Notes: generated from the sequence alone by a model not told the origin. Shown: positions 33,350 to 42,575, counted from the stretch's first letter. The stretch is DNA of 64,000 nt from Flavobacteriaceae bacterium GSB9 (GCA_022749295.1 CP062007.1:3402001-3466000); one strand, 5' to 3'. Numbers and translations: made by a program.

Positions 33350-34342
33350 TTACTTTAAAACTTTTTTTAGAAAAGCATCCATGTAACTAACCGTAGTTTC
33401 TATCCATGGTTCAAACAACCAAAAGGAATGCGCATTCAAACCCATTTTTTTTACCTCTGTATAAATGCCCCAATCAGTCATCATAGCAATAAGTTCGTCT
33501 TGCCCAGCATGAAATCTTGGGTAATTACTGTTAATAAACAGGATAGGTACGGAATTTTCATTGGCCCAGTAAATACTTGAAGCGTCTTTCCAATTTTTTG
33601 GGTTCTCTTCAAATGTGCCGCCTAGCCACTTAACGTCTGGTGAATTGGGTCTGCGTGTTAGGTTGAGCGATTTGGGAGCCATAAAATTAATAACGCCATC
33701 TAAGTCTATTATGGCATTTACATCACTTGAAAAATCTGGATTTCCATGGTTACCTTCCTTATTTTCAACGCCATTTGTCAGTCCAACCAACATAGCCAAT
33801 TGTCCGCCAGCTGAGCTGCCAGATATGGCTATTTTATTCGGGTCAATATTATATTTCTGGGCGTTGGCGCGCATCCACCGGATGGCACTTTTTATATTGT
33901 AAACGGCTGCAGGATATTTGGCTTCTAGGGTAAGTTGGTATTCTACACAAATGGTAACATAACCTCTAGTAGCTAATTGTTGTGCCATAGGAACTTGCAT
34001 CGACTTATCGCCGGTAAGCCACGCACCGCCATGAACCATAATTAAAGCTGGGTATTGGCCAGATTTTTTAGGTGAAAAAATATCTATATGTAAGTCTCTA
34101 TCGCCATAAGGAGTGTCTTTTAACATAGTATAAACCACATCTCTATAGGCAACAACATTTTCTGGAACCGAGTCTTTACCAGGTGTTATTTCTGGATAGT
34201 ACTTAACGTATTTTTTGAATTGCCCCATAATATTGTAAGAACTGTCTCGGGGAATTTCTTTTTTAGGATTTTGAGAATTAAGATGAAAGCAAAGTAATGT
34301 GGAAAATGTGAGGGTACTGATTTTGTGTAACTGAATGTTCAT
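33350..34342 (-). CDS. Secreted alpha/beta-hydrolase, putative carbohydrate esterase
   Basis: The 330-residue product has a signal peptide (about 1-24). It has the hormone-sensitive-lipase-like arrangement: oxyanion motif HGGAWLTG at 104-111, nucleophile S177 in GSSAGG, and a catalytic histidine near 305 in NAHSFW. Family members in pectin and xylan loci remove acetyl or feruloyl groups from side chains. It is paralogous to the hydrolase at 42582-43544, sharing the GxSAGxQLAxLVGxT core and the HSFWL ending. It lies downstream of a SusCD pair and upstream of CE8, which points to pectin de-esterification. The ester cleaved cannot be told from sequence. Confidence 0.82.
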   Translation of the reverse strand: MNIQLHKISTLTFSTLLCFHLNSQNPKKEIPRDSSYNIMGQFKKYVKYYPEITPGKDSVPENVVAYRDVVYTMLKDTPYGDRDLHIDIFSPKKSGQYPALIMVHGGAWLTGDKSMQVPMAQQLATRGYVTICVEYQLTLEAKYPAAVYNIKSAIRWMRANAQKYNIDPNKIAISGSSAGGQLAMLVGLTNGVENKEGNHGNPDFSSDVNAIIDLDGVINFMAPKSLNLTRRPNSPDVKWLGGTFEENPKNWKDASSIYWANENSVPILFINSNYPRFHAGQDELIAMMTDWGIYTEVKKMGLNAHSFWLFEPWIETTVSYMDAFLKKVLK

Positions 34343-34385
34343 AAAATAGAATAATTTAAACTGTTACAAGATATCAATATAAATA

Positions 34386-34437
34386 GAAATATTACCGCAT
34401 GTATCCTCTATTTCTAAAGGAACATGGGTAATATTTC
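34386..34437 (-). other. Long hairpin behind susD (copy A)
   Basis: The outer arms GAAATATTACC and GGTAATATTTC (11 bp) are followed inward by ATGT/ACAT and TCCT/AGGA with small bulges, around a 10-base loop. A second copy with the same stem and a different loop lies at 42290-42340 behind a susD remnant. It lies between susD and the downstream esterase genes and no strong T-run follows, so it may tune or process the transcript rather than end it. Confidence 0.75.
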
Positions 34438-34471
34438 AGAAACTAAAACTAACTAAACTAAATACTAAATT

Positions 34472-36070
34472 TTAGTAACCCGGGTTTTGCGGGTAATCAC
34501 CACTATCCAACGAAATAGCTGAAAGTGGAATAGGTCTTAATATCTTTAAATTTCCATCAGTACCTAAAAATGGATCGGTACCAGTATCAGAAAGCGTTTT
34601 TATATCAGGATTCCTAACTTTGGTGTATTCCATAAGTTTTCCTGTGCGTTTTAAGTCTAACCAACGGAAGCCTTCACCAGCAAGTTCTCGAGCTCTTTCA
34701 TCTAAAATGAAATCAAGGTCAACAGTTCCAACAAGATCTGCGCCAGCCCTTTGACGAACTGTGTTAACACGTGCCAAAGCATTACCAGGGTTATTTGATT
34801 GTAAATAAGCCTCGGCTGCAATCAGATAGGTTTCTCCCAATCTTGCTAAATACAAATCATGCGTGTACTGAATAGAAGGTAATTGTACTCTGTCAAATTT
34901 TCTGATTGCTGGGTAATCGGTTTGGTTTAACCCGTCCCACCAATGTGGGTCAATAGGAGAAATAGTCGTATCAGTTCTATTGTCTGGGTCTTCTGCCCTC
35001 CAGGCATCAACATTTGTAATTTGTTCGTCCGTTCTGGGATAATAATATTGGACAGGGGTATTGCTTGGGTCTAGTCTCCATCCAGAATAAGGTGTGGTCT
35101 TTACATTTAAAAAGGTGCCCTCAAAACGTGTATCGTTATCATCAAATAAAGTGAATAAATATTCAGTTGGGTGTAATGTATTTTTTTTGTTTACACCATC
35201 GTTGCTACCAGTAACCAAAGGACCCCATGGGTAATCCCAATTATGGGAGACTTCTCCAGATAAGGACTGGCTATATTGAATAGACCATAAGATTTCTTCG
35301 TTGTTATCATTTTGATATTGGAATAGGTCTGCAAACGGTAAATTTAGGCCTTGTCCTCCTATGGCCTCATCCGCTAGTGATGCTGCGGTAGCAAAATCAG
35401 AACCATCACCGTAATCTTCATATCCTCGTGTTAAATAAGCTTTGGCTAATATGTGTTGAGCTGCCCGTTTTGTAACCCTACCAAATTCTGCTTGTGTATT
35501 GGGTAGTGTACTAATGGCACTGGTTAGCTCGTCTATAATGAATTGATAGACTTCACTCGCTGGATTTCTATCAAAATGGGTTATGGGTTCTGTTGTTAAG
35601 TCTGTAACAATAGATGAGTCTCCAAAATTTTGAACCAATAAAAAGTAATAATAGGCTCTTATGGCTTTTAACTCTGCAATTCTGGTATTTAATTCTGAAA
35701 AGTCTTCAGTCTTATCAGAATAATGTAAAGCCATATTAGTGATTTGAATACTTTGATAAAGACTACTAAACAACGTTTCAACATCACTGTTGCCAGGGGT
35801 TAACGTTTTATAAGCAGCTAATCCTAACGGCACTTCTTGGTGTGCAGCAAAGAACAAATCGGTTCCAGCACAAAAAATGTAGGGCGTTGGTGCATATACA
35901 TCGCGTAATGTCGCATATGACGCATTAACGAGCCCCTCGTAGCCTTCTATTGTACCATAATAGTTTTCTGCTGTTGTATTGCCCAGATTTTCTTCCTCTA
36001 AATAATCTGAACAACTTATGATTGACAATCCTAAAAGGATTACATATATTTTTGTTTTTAAATTCTTCAT
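34472..36070 (-). CDS. susD: SusD/RagB-family surface glycan-binding lipoprotein
   Basis: I chose the ATG at 36070, giving 532 residues, because it starts a clean lipoprotein signal MKNLKTKIYVILLGLSIISC with C20. The upstream ATG at 36094 would add eight residues and overlap susC. The body shows the SusD helix pattern, including ELKAIRAYYYFLLVQNFGD, RVTKRAAQHILAKAYLTRG, RLGETYLIAAEAYLQSN and ARELAGEGFRWLDLKRTGK. SusD caps the SusC channel and binds oligosaccharides at the cell surface; homogalacturonan or RG fragments are the likely ligand from context. The stop is followed by the conserved hairpin at 34386-34437. Confidence 0.95.
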   Translation of the reverse strand: MKNLKTKIYVILLGLSIISCSDYLEEENLGNTTAENYYGTIEGYEGLVNASYATLRDVYAPTPYIFCAGTDLFFAAHQEVPLGLAAYKTLTPGNSDVETLFSSLYQSIQITNMALHYSDKTEDFSELNTRIAELKAIRAYYYFLLVQNFGDSSIVTDLTTEPITHFDRNPASEVYQFIIDELTSAISTLPNTQAEFGRVTKRAAQHILAKAYLTRGYEDYGDGSDFATAASLADEAIGGQGLNLPFADLFQYQNDNNEEILWSIQYSQSLSGEVSHNWDYPWGPLVTGSNDGVNKKNTLHPTEYLFTLFDDNDTRFEGTFLNVKTTPYSGWRLDPSNTPVQYYYPRTDEQITNVDAWRAEDPDNRTDTTISPIDPHWWDGLNQTDYPAIRKFDRVQLPSIQYTHDLYLARLGETYLIAAEAYLQSNNPGNALARVNTVRQRAGADLVGTVDLDFILDERARELAGEGFRWLDLKRTGKLMEYTKVRNPDIKTLSDTGTDPFLGTDGNLKILRPIPLSAISLDSGDYPQNPGY

Positions 36071-36074
36071 AATC

Positions 36075-39000
36075 TTAAAATTTAACATTAACACCTAATT
36101 GATAAATAGAATACCCAGTATTATTAGCATCAGCATTCCAAGCCATACTAGCACCTGCCCACTCAGGGTCAAATCCATCATATTTTGTGAACGTAAAAGG
36201 GTTTAAAGCGTTTACATATAAACGTAAACCAGATATGCCAGCTTTACTCAAGAAGTTAGTATCAAAATTATAGCCTAAGGTTATATTTTGAACACGAACA
36301 AAAGACGCATCTTTATTAAAACCTGGATAACCATAATTTCCGGCATCTTCTCCCCAGTATTGGCCTTGATAGGCTGGTTGTGGGTAGGTATTTGAGAATC
36401 TAGATCTTGTTATCGAGTTTTCTCTAACGTAATAAGGTACATCTAATATAACCTTACTGTTGAAATCTGTAAATTCTTGATGAAACGGGCTGTAAACAAG
36501 AGAGCCTTGTTTTGTGTATACAGAGGCATAAAGATCCCAGTTTTTATAGGTAAAGGTTGTTGAAAATGTTCCTATCCAATCAGGTGCAGGCGATCCCAAA
36601 ATTTTCATGTCATTTTCAATGTCAATACTTCCATCTCCATTTAAATCTTTTACCTTAGCCGTTCCTTCCATGGTTTGTAAATCTTCAGGCGCTAATTCAT
36701 CGCGTTGCCAAACACCATCAAATACCATAGCATAAATAACGTCTACAGGTTGACCAATAAACCATCTATTGGGCACATCATCTTCTTTTTTTCCGTATAA
36801 ATCAACAATTTTGTTGTTGTTCTTTGAAAAGATAAAGTTAGTTTCCCATTTAAAATCGCCATTGTCTATGTTTACAGTTTTTAATTGAAGTTCTATACCT
36901 TTATTGCTTATGGAAGCAATATTATCGAAGGTTGATGCCCATCCACTAGGTATGGCTAATTTTCGACTTAATATGGTTCCGTCAGAAAGTCTGTCGTATA
37001 GGTTGATTTCTCCAGAAACTCTATTGTTAAATAGGCCGAAATCTGCACCAAAATTCCACTCCCTAGTACGTTCCCATGTTAATGATTTGTTTGACAAGTC
37101 ACTTGGAACAAATCCATTAGCTGTTGACCCGTCCCAATCGTAATACTTTTGTCTATTCAAGGAGTTTTGTGTCACATAAGGGTTAATTGGACCTAAACCA
37201 CCAGTATAACCATAACTTAGCCTAAGTTTTAAGCTGTTAATTTCAGGAACATTTGTTAAGAAATCTTCCTTGTCCATTTTCCAAGCTACGGCTGCCGAAG
37301 GGAAAGTAGCCCATTTATTTCCTTGGGCAAGACGTGAGGCGCCATCCCATCTAAAGGTACCTGTAAAGAGATATTTGTCCTTAAAACTATAGTTTACACG
37401 ATTTGTAAACGATAGCAATGTACTTTTAATAAACCCAGATTCTGCATCTCGACGTGGGGCACTTTGCACGTTGTAAAATGATGACTTAAAGGGAACGTCT
37501 CTACCATATGAGAAGGAACGTTCTAATCTATCAAAGGCCGCCGATTGTATGAAGTCGTAAGAAATGTTATGGTTTCCAAATTCTTTTGTAAAATTAACTT
37601 GGTTGTCCCAAACATACGAAAGCCTATTATTGGTCCAATACCTAGCAACAGATATTGATCTAGTGGCAAATCGATCTTTATATTCGCCATCTCTTTGTAT
37701 TCTCGCATTTGGGGAAAACGTAGATTTAAAGCTTAATTCTTTGATGGGATTGAATTTAAGGTAGAAATTAGATATAATATTATATTGCTCTACATTCCAC
37801 TCAGAGTTGCCGTTTTCAAATGTAAATGGGCTAACATTACCAGAGATTCCTTGCATAGGTTGTTGAATTATGGATCCATCAGCATTATGTGAAGGCGCGT
37901 ATGAAGGCATTCTAAATATTTGTTGTAAGTAGTCTTGTCTAGAAACCAATTCTTGTTCTGAAAAGGCCAAGTTAATATTAGCGCCAATTGAAAATTGATC
38001 ACTTACTCTCGCATCTACACTTGCCTTGAAGTTATATTTCTTGTAGTATTGTCCTTTGGTATTTCCGTCGTCACCTTGATATCCAAATCCTACTACGTAG
38101 CCAACGTTTTCATTACCGCCATTAGCTGAAATAAAATGGTTTTGTTGTATGCTAGATTTTAAGAACTCATCTAACCAATCGGTACCATTTCTGTTGGAAA
38201 GATTTTCTTCCCAGTAATTGGTGCCATCTTCTAAAATAACATCGGGAAATCCATAAGTTGGAGAGTCTACTATTGGGTTGCCCAATACCAGGTCACGGGT
38301 TACTTGTCGGTCTCTGTTCCATAGAACGCTCTCGTCATAACTGTTTAGAAAATCAGGCATATTGACTATTTCTCGAATTCCCACGAAACCAGAGTATGAA
38401 ATGGAAGGTTTTCGGTTTGTTGCACCTTCTCCAGATTTCGTGGTGACTATTACAACCCCATTAGAACCTCTTGATCCGTAAATAGCTGTAGATGAAGCAT
38501 CCTTTAGAATGTCGATTCTCTCAATATCCTGAGGGTTTAAAAAATCAATATTTTCGGTAAAGATACCATCCACAACATACAGAGGCTGTTGTTCTGAAAA
38601 AGAATTGGTGCCACGAATTTGAATATCAAACCCGGCACCTACAGAACCTGTTCTTTGGGATATATTTACCCCAGCAGCATTAGCCTGTAAAGCTTGCATA
38701 GGGCTTGTTGCGCCTACTTTGTTTATTTGTTCGCTGTCGAGTGAAACCACAGATCCTGTAACATCACTTTTTTTGATGGCACCGTACCCAACCACTACAA
38801 CTTCATCTAGTTCTGATAAATCTTCTTTTAGAACAATATTTATGGTGCTTTGGTTATTTATAATAATTTCTTGTGTCGCAAAACCTATATATGAGAACAC
38901 AAGTACACTATTGTTTCCGCTAACGGTGATTGCATAATTACCATCAAAATCGGTTTGTGTTCCGTTGGATGTGTCTTTTTCCAAAATGTTTACGCCCGGC

Positions 39001-39455
39001 AAAGGCATCCCTGTTTCGTCGGTTACATTACCGTTTACCTGAATATCTTGTATGGCGCCCTGAGTGTTTGCATTTATGGGTTTGTCATCTTTCCCGCTTT
39101 TTAAAGTCAAGATTATTTGACGGTCGTTCGTTTTATAAACAACATTGGTGTCCTTAAATAGCAAAGACAGTACATCTGTTATTTTTTTATTTTCTACCTG
39201 AACCGTAACCTTTCGGTTTAAGTCTATTTGCTGGCTTTCGTAAAGAAACCGAAATTCGGACATCGATTCAATTTGGTTGAATACCTGACCGACCGTGGAG
39301 TCTTTAGCATTTAGTGTTAGTTTTGTATTTTGAGAATAGGTGTTGGCCTGTACTTTCAACAACGAAACTATTAGTAAAATAGTGGTGAGTTTCATTTTTA
39401 AGTCCATTTTCGGAAAGCACGTAAGTTTCCTGCTTACCTTAATTAGTTTTTTCAT
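36075..39455 (-). CDS. susC: SusC/RagA-family TonB-dependent transporter with STN signalling domain
   Basis: The 1126-residue product has a signal sequence ending near residue 41. An STN (secretin/TonB short N-terminal) domain at about 45-112 (STVGQVFNQIESMSEFRFLY) marks a transducer that talks to a FecR/sigma pair. A carboxypeptidase-D-like domain (about 135-215), a plug with LSELDEVVVVGYGAIKKSDV, the LYVVDGIF element and DASSTAIYGSRGSNGVVIV, and a long beta-barrel ending in a C-terminal phenylalanine follow. It imports oligosaccharides with energy from TonB. It lies 145 bp downstream of fecR and 4 bp before susD, so it is the sensor and transporter of this locus. Confidence 0.97.
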   Translation of the reverse strand: MKKLIKVSRKLTCFPKMDLKMKLTTILLIVSLLKVQANTYSQNTKLTLNAKDSTVGQVFNQIESMSEFRFLYESQQIDLNRKVTVQVENKKITDVLSLLFKDTNVVYKTNDRQIILTLKSGKDDKPINANTQGAIQDIQVNGNVTDETGMPLPGVNILEKDTSNGTQTDFDGNYAITVSGNNSVLVFSYIGFATQEIIINNQSTINIVLKEDLSELDEVVVVGYGAIKKSDVTGSVVSLDSEQINKVGATSPMQALQANAAGVNISQRTGSVGAGFDIQIRGTNSFSEQQPLYVVDGIFTENIDFLNPQDIERIDILKDASSTAIYGSRGSNGVVIVTTKSGEGATNRKPSISYSGFVGIREIVNMPDFLNSYDESVLWNRDRQVTRDLVLGNPIVDSPTYGFPDVILEDGTNYWEENLSNRNGTDWLDEFLKSSIQQNHFISANGGNENVGYVVGFGYQGDDGNTKGQYYKKYNFKASVDARVSDQFSIGANINLAFSEQELVSRQDYLQQIFRMPSYAPSHNADGSIIQQPMQGISGNVSPFTFENGNSEWNVEQYNIISNFYLKFNPIKELSFKSTFSPNARIQRDGEYKDRFATRSISVARYWTNNRLSYVWDNQVNFTKEFGNHNISYDFIQSAAFDRLERSFSYGRDVPFKSSFYNVQSAPRRDAESGFIKSTLLSFTNRVNYSFKDKYLFTGTFRWDGASRLAQGNKWATFPSAAVAWKMDKEDFLTNVPEINSLKLRLSYGYTGGLGPINPYVTQNSLNRQKYYDWDGSTANGFVPSDLSNKSLTWERTREWNFGADFGLFNNRVSGEINLYDRLSDGTILSRKLAIPSGWASTFDNIASISNKGIELQLKTVNIDNGDFKWETNFIFSKNNNKIVDLYGKKEDDVPNRWFIGQPVDVIYAMVFDGVWQRDELAPEDLQTMEGTAKVKDLNGDGSIDIENDMKILGSPAPDWIGTFSTTFTYKNWDLYASVYTKQGSLVYSPFHQEFTDFNSKVILDVPYYVRENSITRSRFSNTYPQPAYQGQYWGEDAGNYGYPGFNKDASFVRVQNITLGYNFDTNFLSKAGISGLRLYVNALNPFTFTKYDGFDPEWAGASMAWNADANNTGYSIYQLGVNVKF

Positions 39456-39510
39456 AATTTTGTTTAGTTTAAATGGTTAACGTTTGTTGGATCGTTTAAT
39501 ACACTCAATA

Positions 39511-39542
39511 AATCGGGAAATACTGGTACTATTTTCCGATTT
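39511..39542 (-). other. Hairpin between fecR and susC
   Basis: On the minus strand AATCGG/CCGATT plus AAATA/TATTT form an 11 bp stem with one mismatch around GTACCAG. It is 58 bp after the fecR stop and 56 bp before the susC start. The T-run is on the wrong side for ending a minus-strand transcript, so it may be a leader structure of susC. Confidence 0.45.
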
Positions 39543-39599
39543 TCTTTTTTTTAAGTGATTAATGCTGCATATTCACTTTATTTCATTGGCATTAAAATT

Positions 39600-40745
39600 T
39601 TACGGGTTTATAATTATTTTATTTTCTGTTTTTGAATAAGTAAATGGATATATTTCACTTATGGCAACCATAATATCATCAATGCTTTCAATCTTCCTGT
39701 TGAAACTGGCGTTGAACCGTTTTTGGTTAAGCGATTCATAATGGTTTTCAATGGTTACGTTATAGTTTCTAGCCAGCTTTTTCACCATGTCTTTAAATAT
39801 TGAATTCCTAAAGATAACGTCGCCGTTCATCCACTCGGTGTAAATTTTGGTGTCTACTTCTTCAATTTCTATACTAGTGGGATTGTTTTTATTGATATAA
39901 CCTTTAAAACCTGGCTTAAGCAGGGTAGGGGCGTTTGAATTTTCATTGGTTAAACTAACAGAACCTTCAACTAAAACGGTATTTGTCTCGTCTTCATCGC
40001 TATAAGACGAAACGTTAAATTGTGTGCCCAAAACTTTTATGTTCATATTGTTAGCGTTAACTATAAAGGGATGGTTTTTGTCTTTTGAAACTTCAAAATA
40101 CGCCTCACCATCAAGAAAAACCTCCCTGTTTTTACCATTTATAAAGTGAACGGGATATTTTAGGCTTGTGCCAGAGTTTAAATAAACTTTTGTACCGTCA
40201 GACAACACAATGTTGAATGTTTTGCCATAAGGCACTTTTAATTGGTTGTAAACCAGTTTTTGAGACTCAGAGGTGCTGTTATAATTTAATACATCGTCTT
40301 TTTGATTAACAATAACTTTTCCTTGGGCATCTGCAATTTTATAGTTGCCATTGCTGTCAAGTGTTTTAACGCTTCCGTCTTCTAAAAGCAGTTCAATGGC
40401 GTCGGTGGCCACTTGTGTAGGACTTTCATTTGGGGCGAATTGTTGTTTAAATACAAACAAAAGCCCCAATAAAACCACCAAAATAGCCGCGTATTTAAAA
40501 GCTTTTTGCCATAATGGGGTAACGGTAGTTTCTTTTTCTGTTAAAGTCAATTTTAGCTTGTCCCAGTTTTCGTTGACGTTGAGAGATTCTGAAAATTCCA
40601 GAGCTTCCTGAACCAAATTGTCTTCGTGCAAATTACGTATTAACTCTTGCGCTTCAGGGGATAAATGTTTTAAGCTTTCGGGCTTAATAGTTTTGGTTTT
40701 TGCTATTTCCCGAAGAATATTTATAATGTTTTCGTTCGTATGCAT
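39600..40745 (-). CDS. FecR-family anti-sigma factor
   Basis: The 381-residue inner-membrane protein has a cytoplasmic N-terminal segment that would hold the sigma factor. One transmembrane helix lies at about 84-99 (KYAAILVVLLGLLFVF). The FecR domain follows (LKVPYGKTFNIVLSDGTKVY to VFLDGEAYFEVSKDKNHPF, about 170-260), and a DUF4974 C-terminal domain (about 310-380) would contact the STN domain of SusC. When substrate loads SusC, FecR should free or activate the ECF sigma factor. It is divergent from the sigma gene (148 bp between starts) and upstream of susC. Confidence 0.95.
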   Translation of the reverse strand: MHTNENIINILREIAKTKTIKPESLKHLSPEAQELIRNLHEDNLVQEALEFSESLNVNENWDKLKLTLTEKETTVTPLWQKAFKYAAILVVLLGLLFVFKQQFAPNESPTQVATDAIELLLEDGSVKTLDSNGNYKIADAQGKVIVNQKDDVLNYNSTSESQKLVYNQLKVPYGKTFNIVLSDGTKVYLNSGTSLKYPVHFINGKNREVFLDGEAYFEVSKDKNHPFIVNANNMNIKVLGTQFNVSSYSDEDETNTVLVEGSVSLTNENSNAPTLLKPGFKGYINKNNPTSIEIEEVDTKIYTEWMNGDVIFRNSIFKDMVKKLARNYNVTIENHYESLNQKRFNASFNRKIESIDDIMVAISEIYPFTYSKTENKIIINP

Positions 40746-40832
40746 AATAAGACGTGTTACATTTATGTTATGTAAATATTAATTTAGGGTGACAAAAATT
40801 TTGATTTTTTTATCATCGCCATGAAAAATTTA

Positions 40833-40840
40833 TATATTTG
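40833..40840 (+). promoter_or_regulatory. Possible -7 box of the ECF sigma gene
   Basis: TATATTTG fits TAnnTTTG 53 bp before the sigma start at 40894. A well-placed TTG at -33 is missing, so this is tentative. Confidence 0.35.
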
Positions 40841-40893
40841 GCAACCTTAGCCCTGCCTTTTTATCAATTTAGCGTATTGATTTTTATGAAAAA

Positions 40894-41439
40894 ATGACCT
40901 TTCAAAACGACATAAAAGCATTTGAAAAATTATACAAAGCGCATTTTCAGTTTCTGTGTTTGGTAGCCTTTCAAATTACCAAGAATAGAGCTGTAGCCGA
41001 AGATGTGGTGCAGGATTTTTTTATTTATTTATGGAGCAAGGACGATCAGACAAAAATTAATGTATCGTTTAACGCTTATGCTACACGAGCGGTAAAAAAT
41101 TTAAGTCTTCAATATGTTGAAAAGCATAAAAAAATGGAATTAGCCGAAACAGCGACGGTGCCTTCTGAAGAATTTGTTGAACCGATTTTTTTTGAAAAAG
41201 GTGGCAACAAAGAGGCTAAAATTCGTGAACTAGTTAATCGAATACCCGAAAGCAGGCGTAAAATATTTATCTCGCATGTTGTTGACGGTTTAAGTTATGC
41301 GCAGATAGCAGAGCGCTATGATATTTCAATTAATACTGTAAAAACCCAAATGAAGCGTTCTTACGCTTTTCTGAGGTCCATAGAAAATAAAGACCTTACT
41401 GCTATGGTTTTGATGTTTTTGTTTGAAAGGTTTCATTAA
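40894..41439 (+). CDS. ECF-type RNA polymerase sigma factor
   Basis: The 181-residue product has sigma-70 region 2 at about 15-75 (FEKLYKAHFQFLCLVAFQIT, AEDVVQDFFIYLW) and region 4 at about 115-165 (RRKIFISHVVDGLSYAQIAE, NTVKTQMKRSYAFLR). This is the Bacteroidota sigma type that works with FecR and an STN-bearing SusC. It is transcribed divergently from fecR-susC-susD and its 3' end meets a CE12 gene head-on with a 5 bp gap. It probably drives the adjacent susC promoter, although the 39600-40745 fecR gene lies between. Confidence 0.95.
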   Translation: MTFQNDIKAFEKLYKAHFQFLCLVAFQITKNRAVAEDVVQDFFIYLWSKDDQTKINVSFNAYATRAVKNLSLQYVEKHKKMELAETATVPSEEFVEPIFFEKGGNKEAKIRELVNRIPESRRKIFISHVVDGLSYAQIAERYDISINTVKTQMKRSYAFLRSIENKDLTAMVLMFLFERFH

Positions 41440-41444
41440 GAAAT

Positions 41445-42215
41445 CTAATTCTTTCTCCTATATGGTTTTATAATATGTTCTGCAAGTTCTAAACCTTGAC
41501 TTTTAATTTCTTTAATCACAATTTCGGCCATTTTTCGGGCACCGAATTCGGTAAAATGTGTGTTATCAGGATAACCATCGGGGAATTTAAAATACTCACC
41601 CTGTTCAAAATACATATACAAATATCTAGAACATGCTTTTCCCATTTTATTGAGAAGTTCACGACTTTTTGTATCAAGGTCAATAAAGGGCACTTGGTAT
41701 GCTTTTGCTACTTCTTTTAGCGCTTTGAGGTAGGGTGCGTGGCATTCTATGGCTTTACCTTTTTCATCAAAGTTCCATCGGGTAACAGGACTTATAATAA
41801 TAGGTTGGGCCTTTTTAGCCCGGGTTTCATTAATGTATTTGGCCATATATGTTTTGTACTCCTCGGGAGTGGTTTTTCTATCGGGGTGGTCTTTGGAGTT
41901 ATGCGCGTCGTTGTGTCCAAATTGAATTAAAACATAGTCACCGGTTTTTAAAGAATCGACAATAGGATGCCAACGATTTTCTTCAATAAATGACCGGGAA
42001 CTTCTTCCGCCTTTTGCATGGTTTTCAATGGCAACAGATTCATCAAAAAAATGAACGAACGGCATGCCCCAACCAGCTTGTGGAAATCGGCTATCATCAT
42101 ATAAACACATGGTTGAATCGCCAACTAAATAAATGTTTGTTATTTGTTCTTGTGCCATTAAAAAACAGGAGGATAACAATAGGAATAAAATACTTTTTAA
42201 AAATTTAGTTTTCAT
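41445..42215 (-). CDS. Rhamnogalacturonan acetylesterase, CE12 family (GDSL/SGNH)
   Basis: The 256-residue secreted protein has a signal at residues 1-21. SGNH blocks are visible: block I VGDSTM with S34, block II GGRSSRSF, block III FGHNDAHN and block V DNTHFTEFGA with the Asp-His pair. CE12 enzymes remove acetyl groups from the rhamnogalacturonan backbone so lyases and GH105 can act. It is paralogous to the CE12 gene at 43548-44396, from which it is separated by a susD remnant and an alpha/beta-hydrolase gene. It is convergent with the sigma gene with only 5 bp between stops and no visible terminator. Confidence 0.92.
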   Translation of the reverse strand: MKTKFLKSILFLLLSSCFLMAQEQITNIYLVGDSTMCLYDDSRFPQAGWGMPFVHFFDESVAIENHAKGGRSSRSFIEENRWHPIVDSLKTGDYVLIQFGHNDAHNSKDHPDRKTTPEEYKTYMAKYINETRAKKAQPIIISPVTRWNFDEKGKAIECHAPYLKALKEVAKAYQVPFIDLDTKSRELLNKMGKACSRYLYMYFEQGEYFKFPDGYPDNTHFTEFGARKMAEIVIKEIKSQGLELAEHIIKPYRRKN

Positions 42216-42289
42216 ATCTTAAGTAGTTTAGTTTTTGTAAATGAATAAACTATTTCCTTAAATTCCTAATTTAGAATAGAGGTAAAAAT

Positions 42290-42340
42290 GAAATATTACC
42301 GCATGTATCCTACTTTTAACAGGAACATGGGTAATATTTC
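42290..42340 (-). other. Long hairpin behind the susD remnant (copy B)
   Basis: The same 11 + 4 + 4 bp stem as at 34386-34437 (GAAATATTACC/GGTAATATTTC, ATGT/ACAT, TCCT/AGGA) has a different 9-base loop. The flank between it and the pseudogene stop (about 42341-42374) also matches copy A closely. Confidence 0.75.
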
Positions 42341-42374
42341 AAAAACTAAAACTAACTAAACTAAATACTAAATT

Positions 42375-42575
42375 TTAATACCCGTTAGTGCCAAATTCGT
42401 TGGCATTTCCTATAGCGTCTAAAAATGCTTGAGGAATTGGCCTTACGGTGTGCTTTCTGTCAACAAAGCCTGTAATATCTGGATTGGTTTCGTTTAGGTA
42501 AGCGTTGCTAAGCTTTCCAAAACGCTTTAAATCCTCCCACCTTACTTGTTCGCCAGTAAGCTCACGGGCATATTG
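42375..42575 (-). pseudogene. SusD C-terminal remnant
   Basis: The frame is open on the minus strand from about 42575 to a TAA at 42375-42377. The 66 codons read YARELTGEQVRWEDLKRFGK, then LNETNPDI, HTVRPIPQAFLDAI and end in NGY. This matches the last 75 residues of the intact SusD (ARELAGEGFRWLDLKRTGK, LRPIPLSAI, NPGY). There is no start codon and a TGA lies just upstream; the rest of the gene is missing and an esterase gene ends 6 bp away. It is the stump of a lost SusD, distinct in sequence from both SusD copies in this window. Confidence 0.88.

Noticed and set aside
36071-36094. Upstream start for the first SusD
   Set aside because: It adds eight residues before the lipoprotein signal and overlaps the susC end; the ATG at 36070 gives a normal signal.
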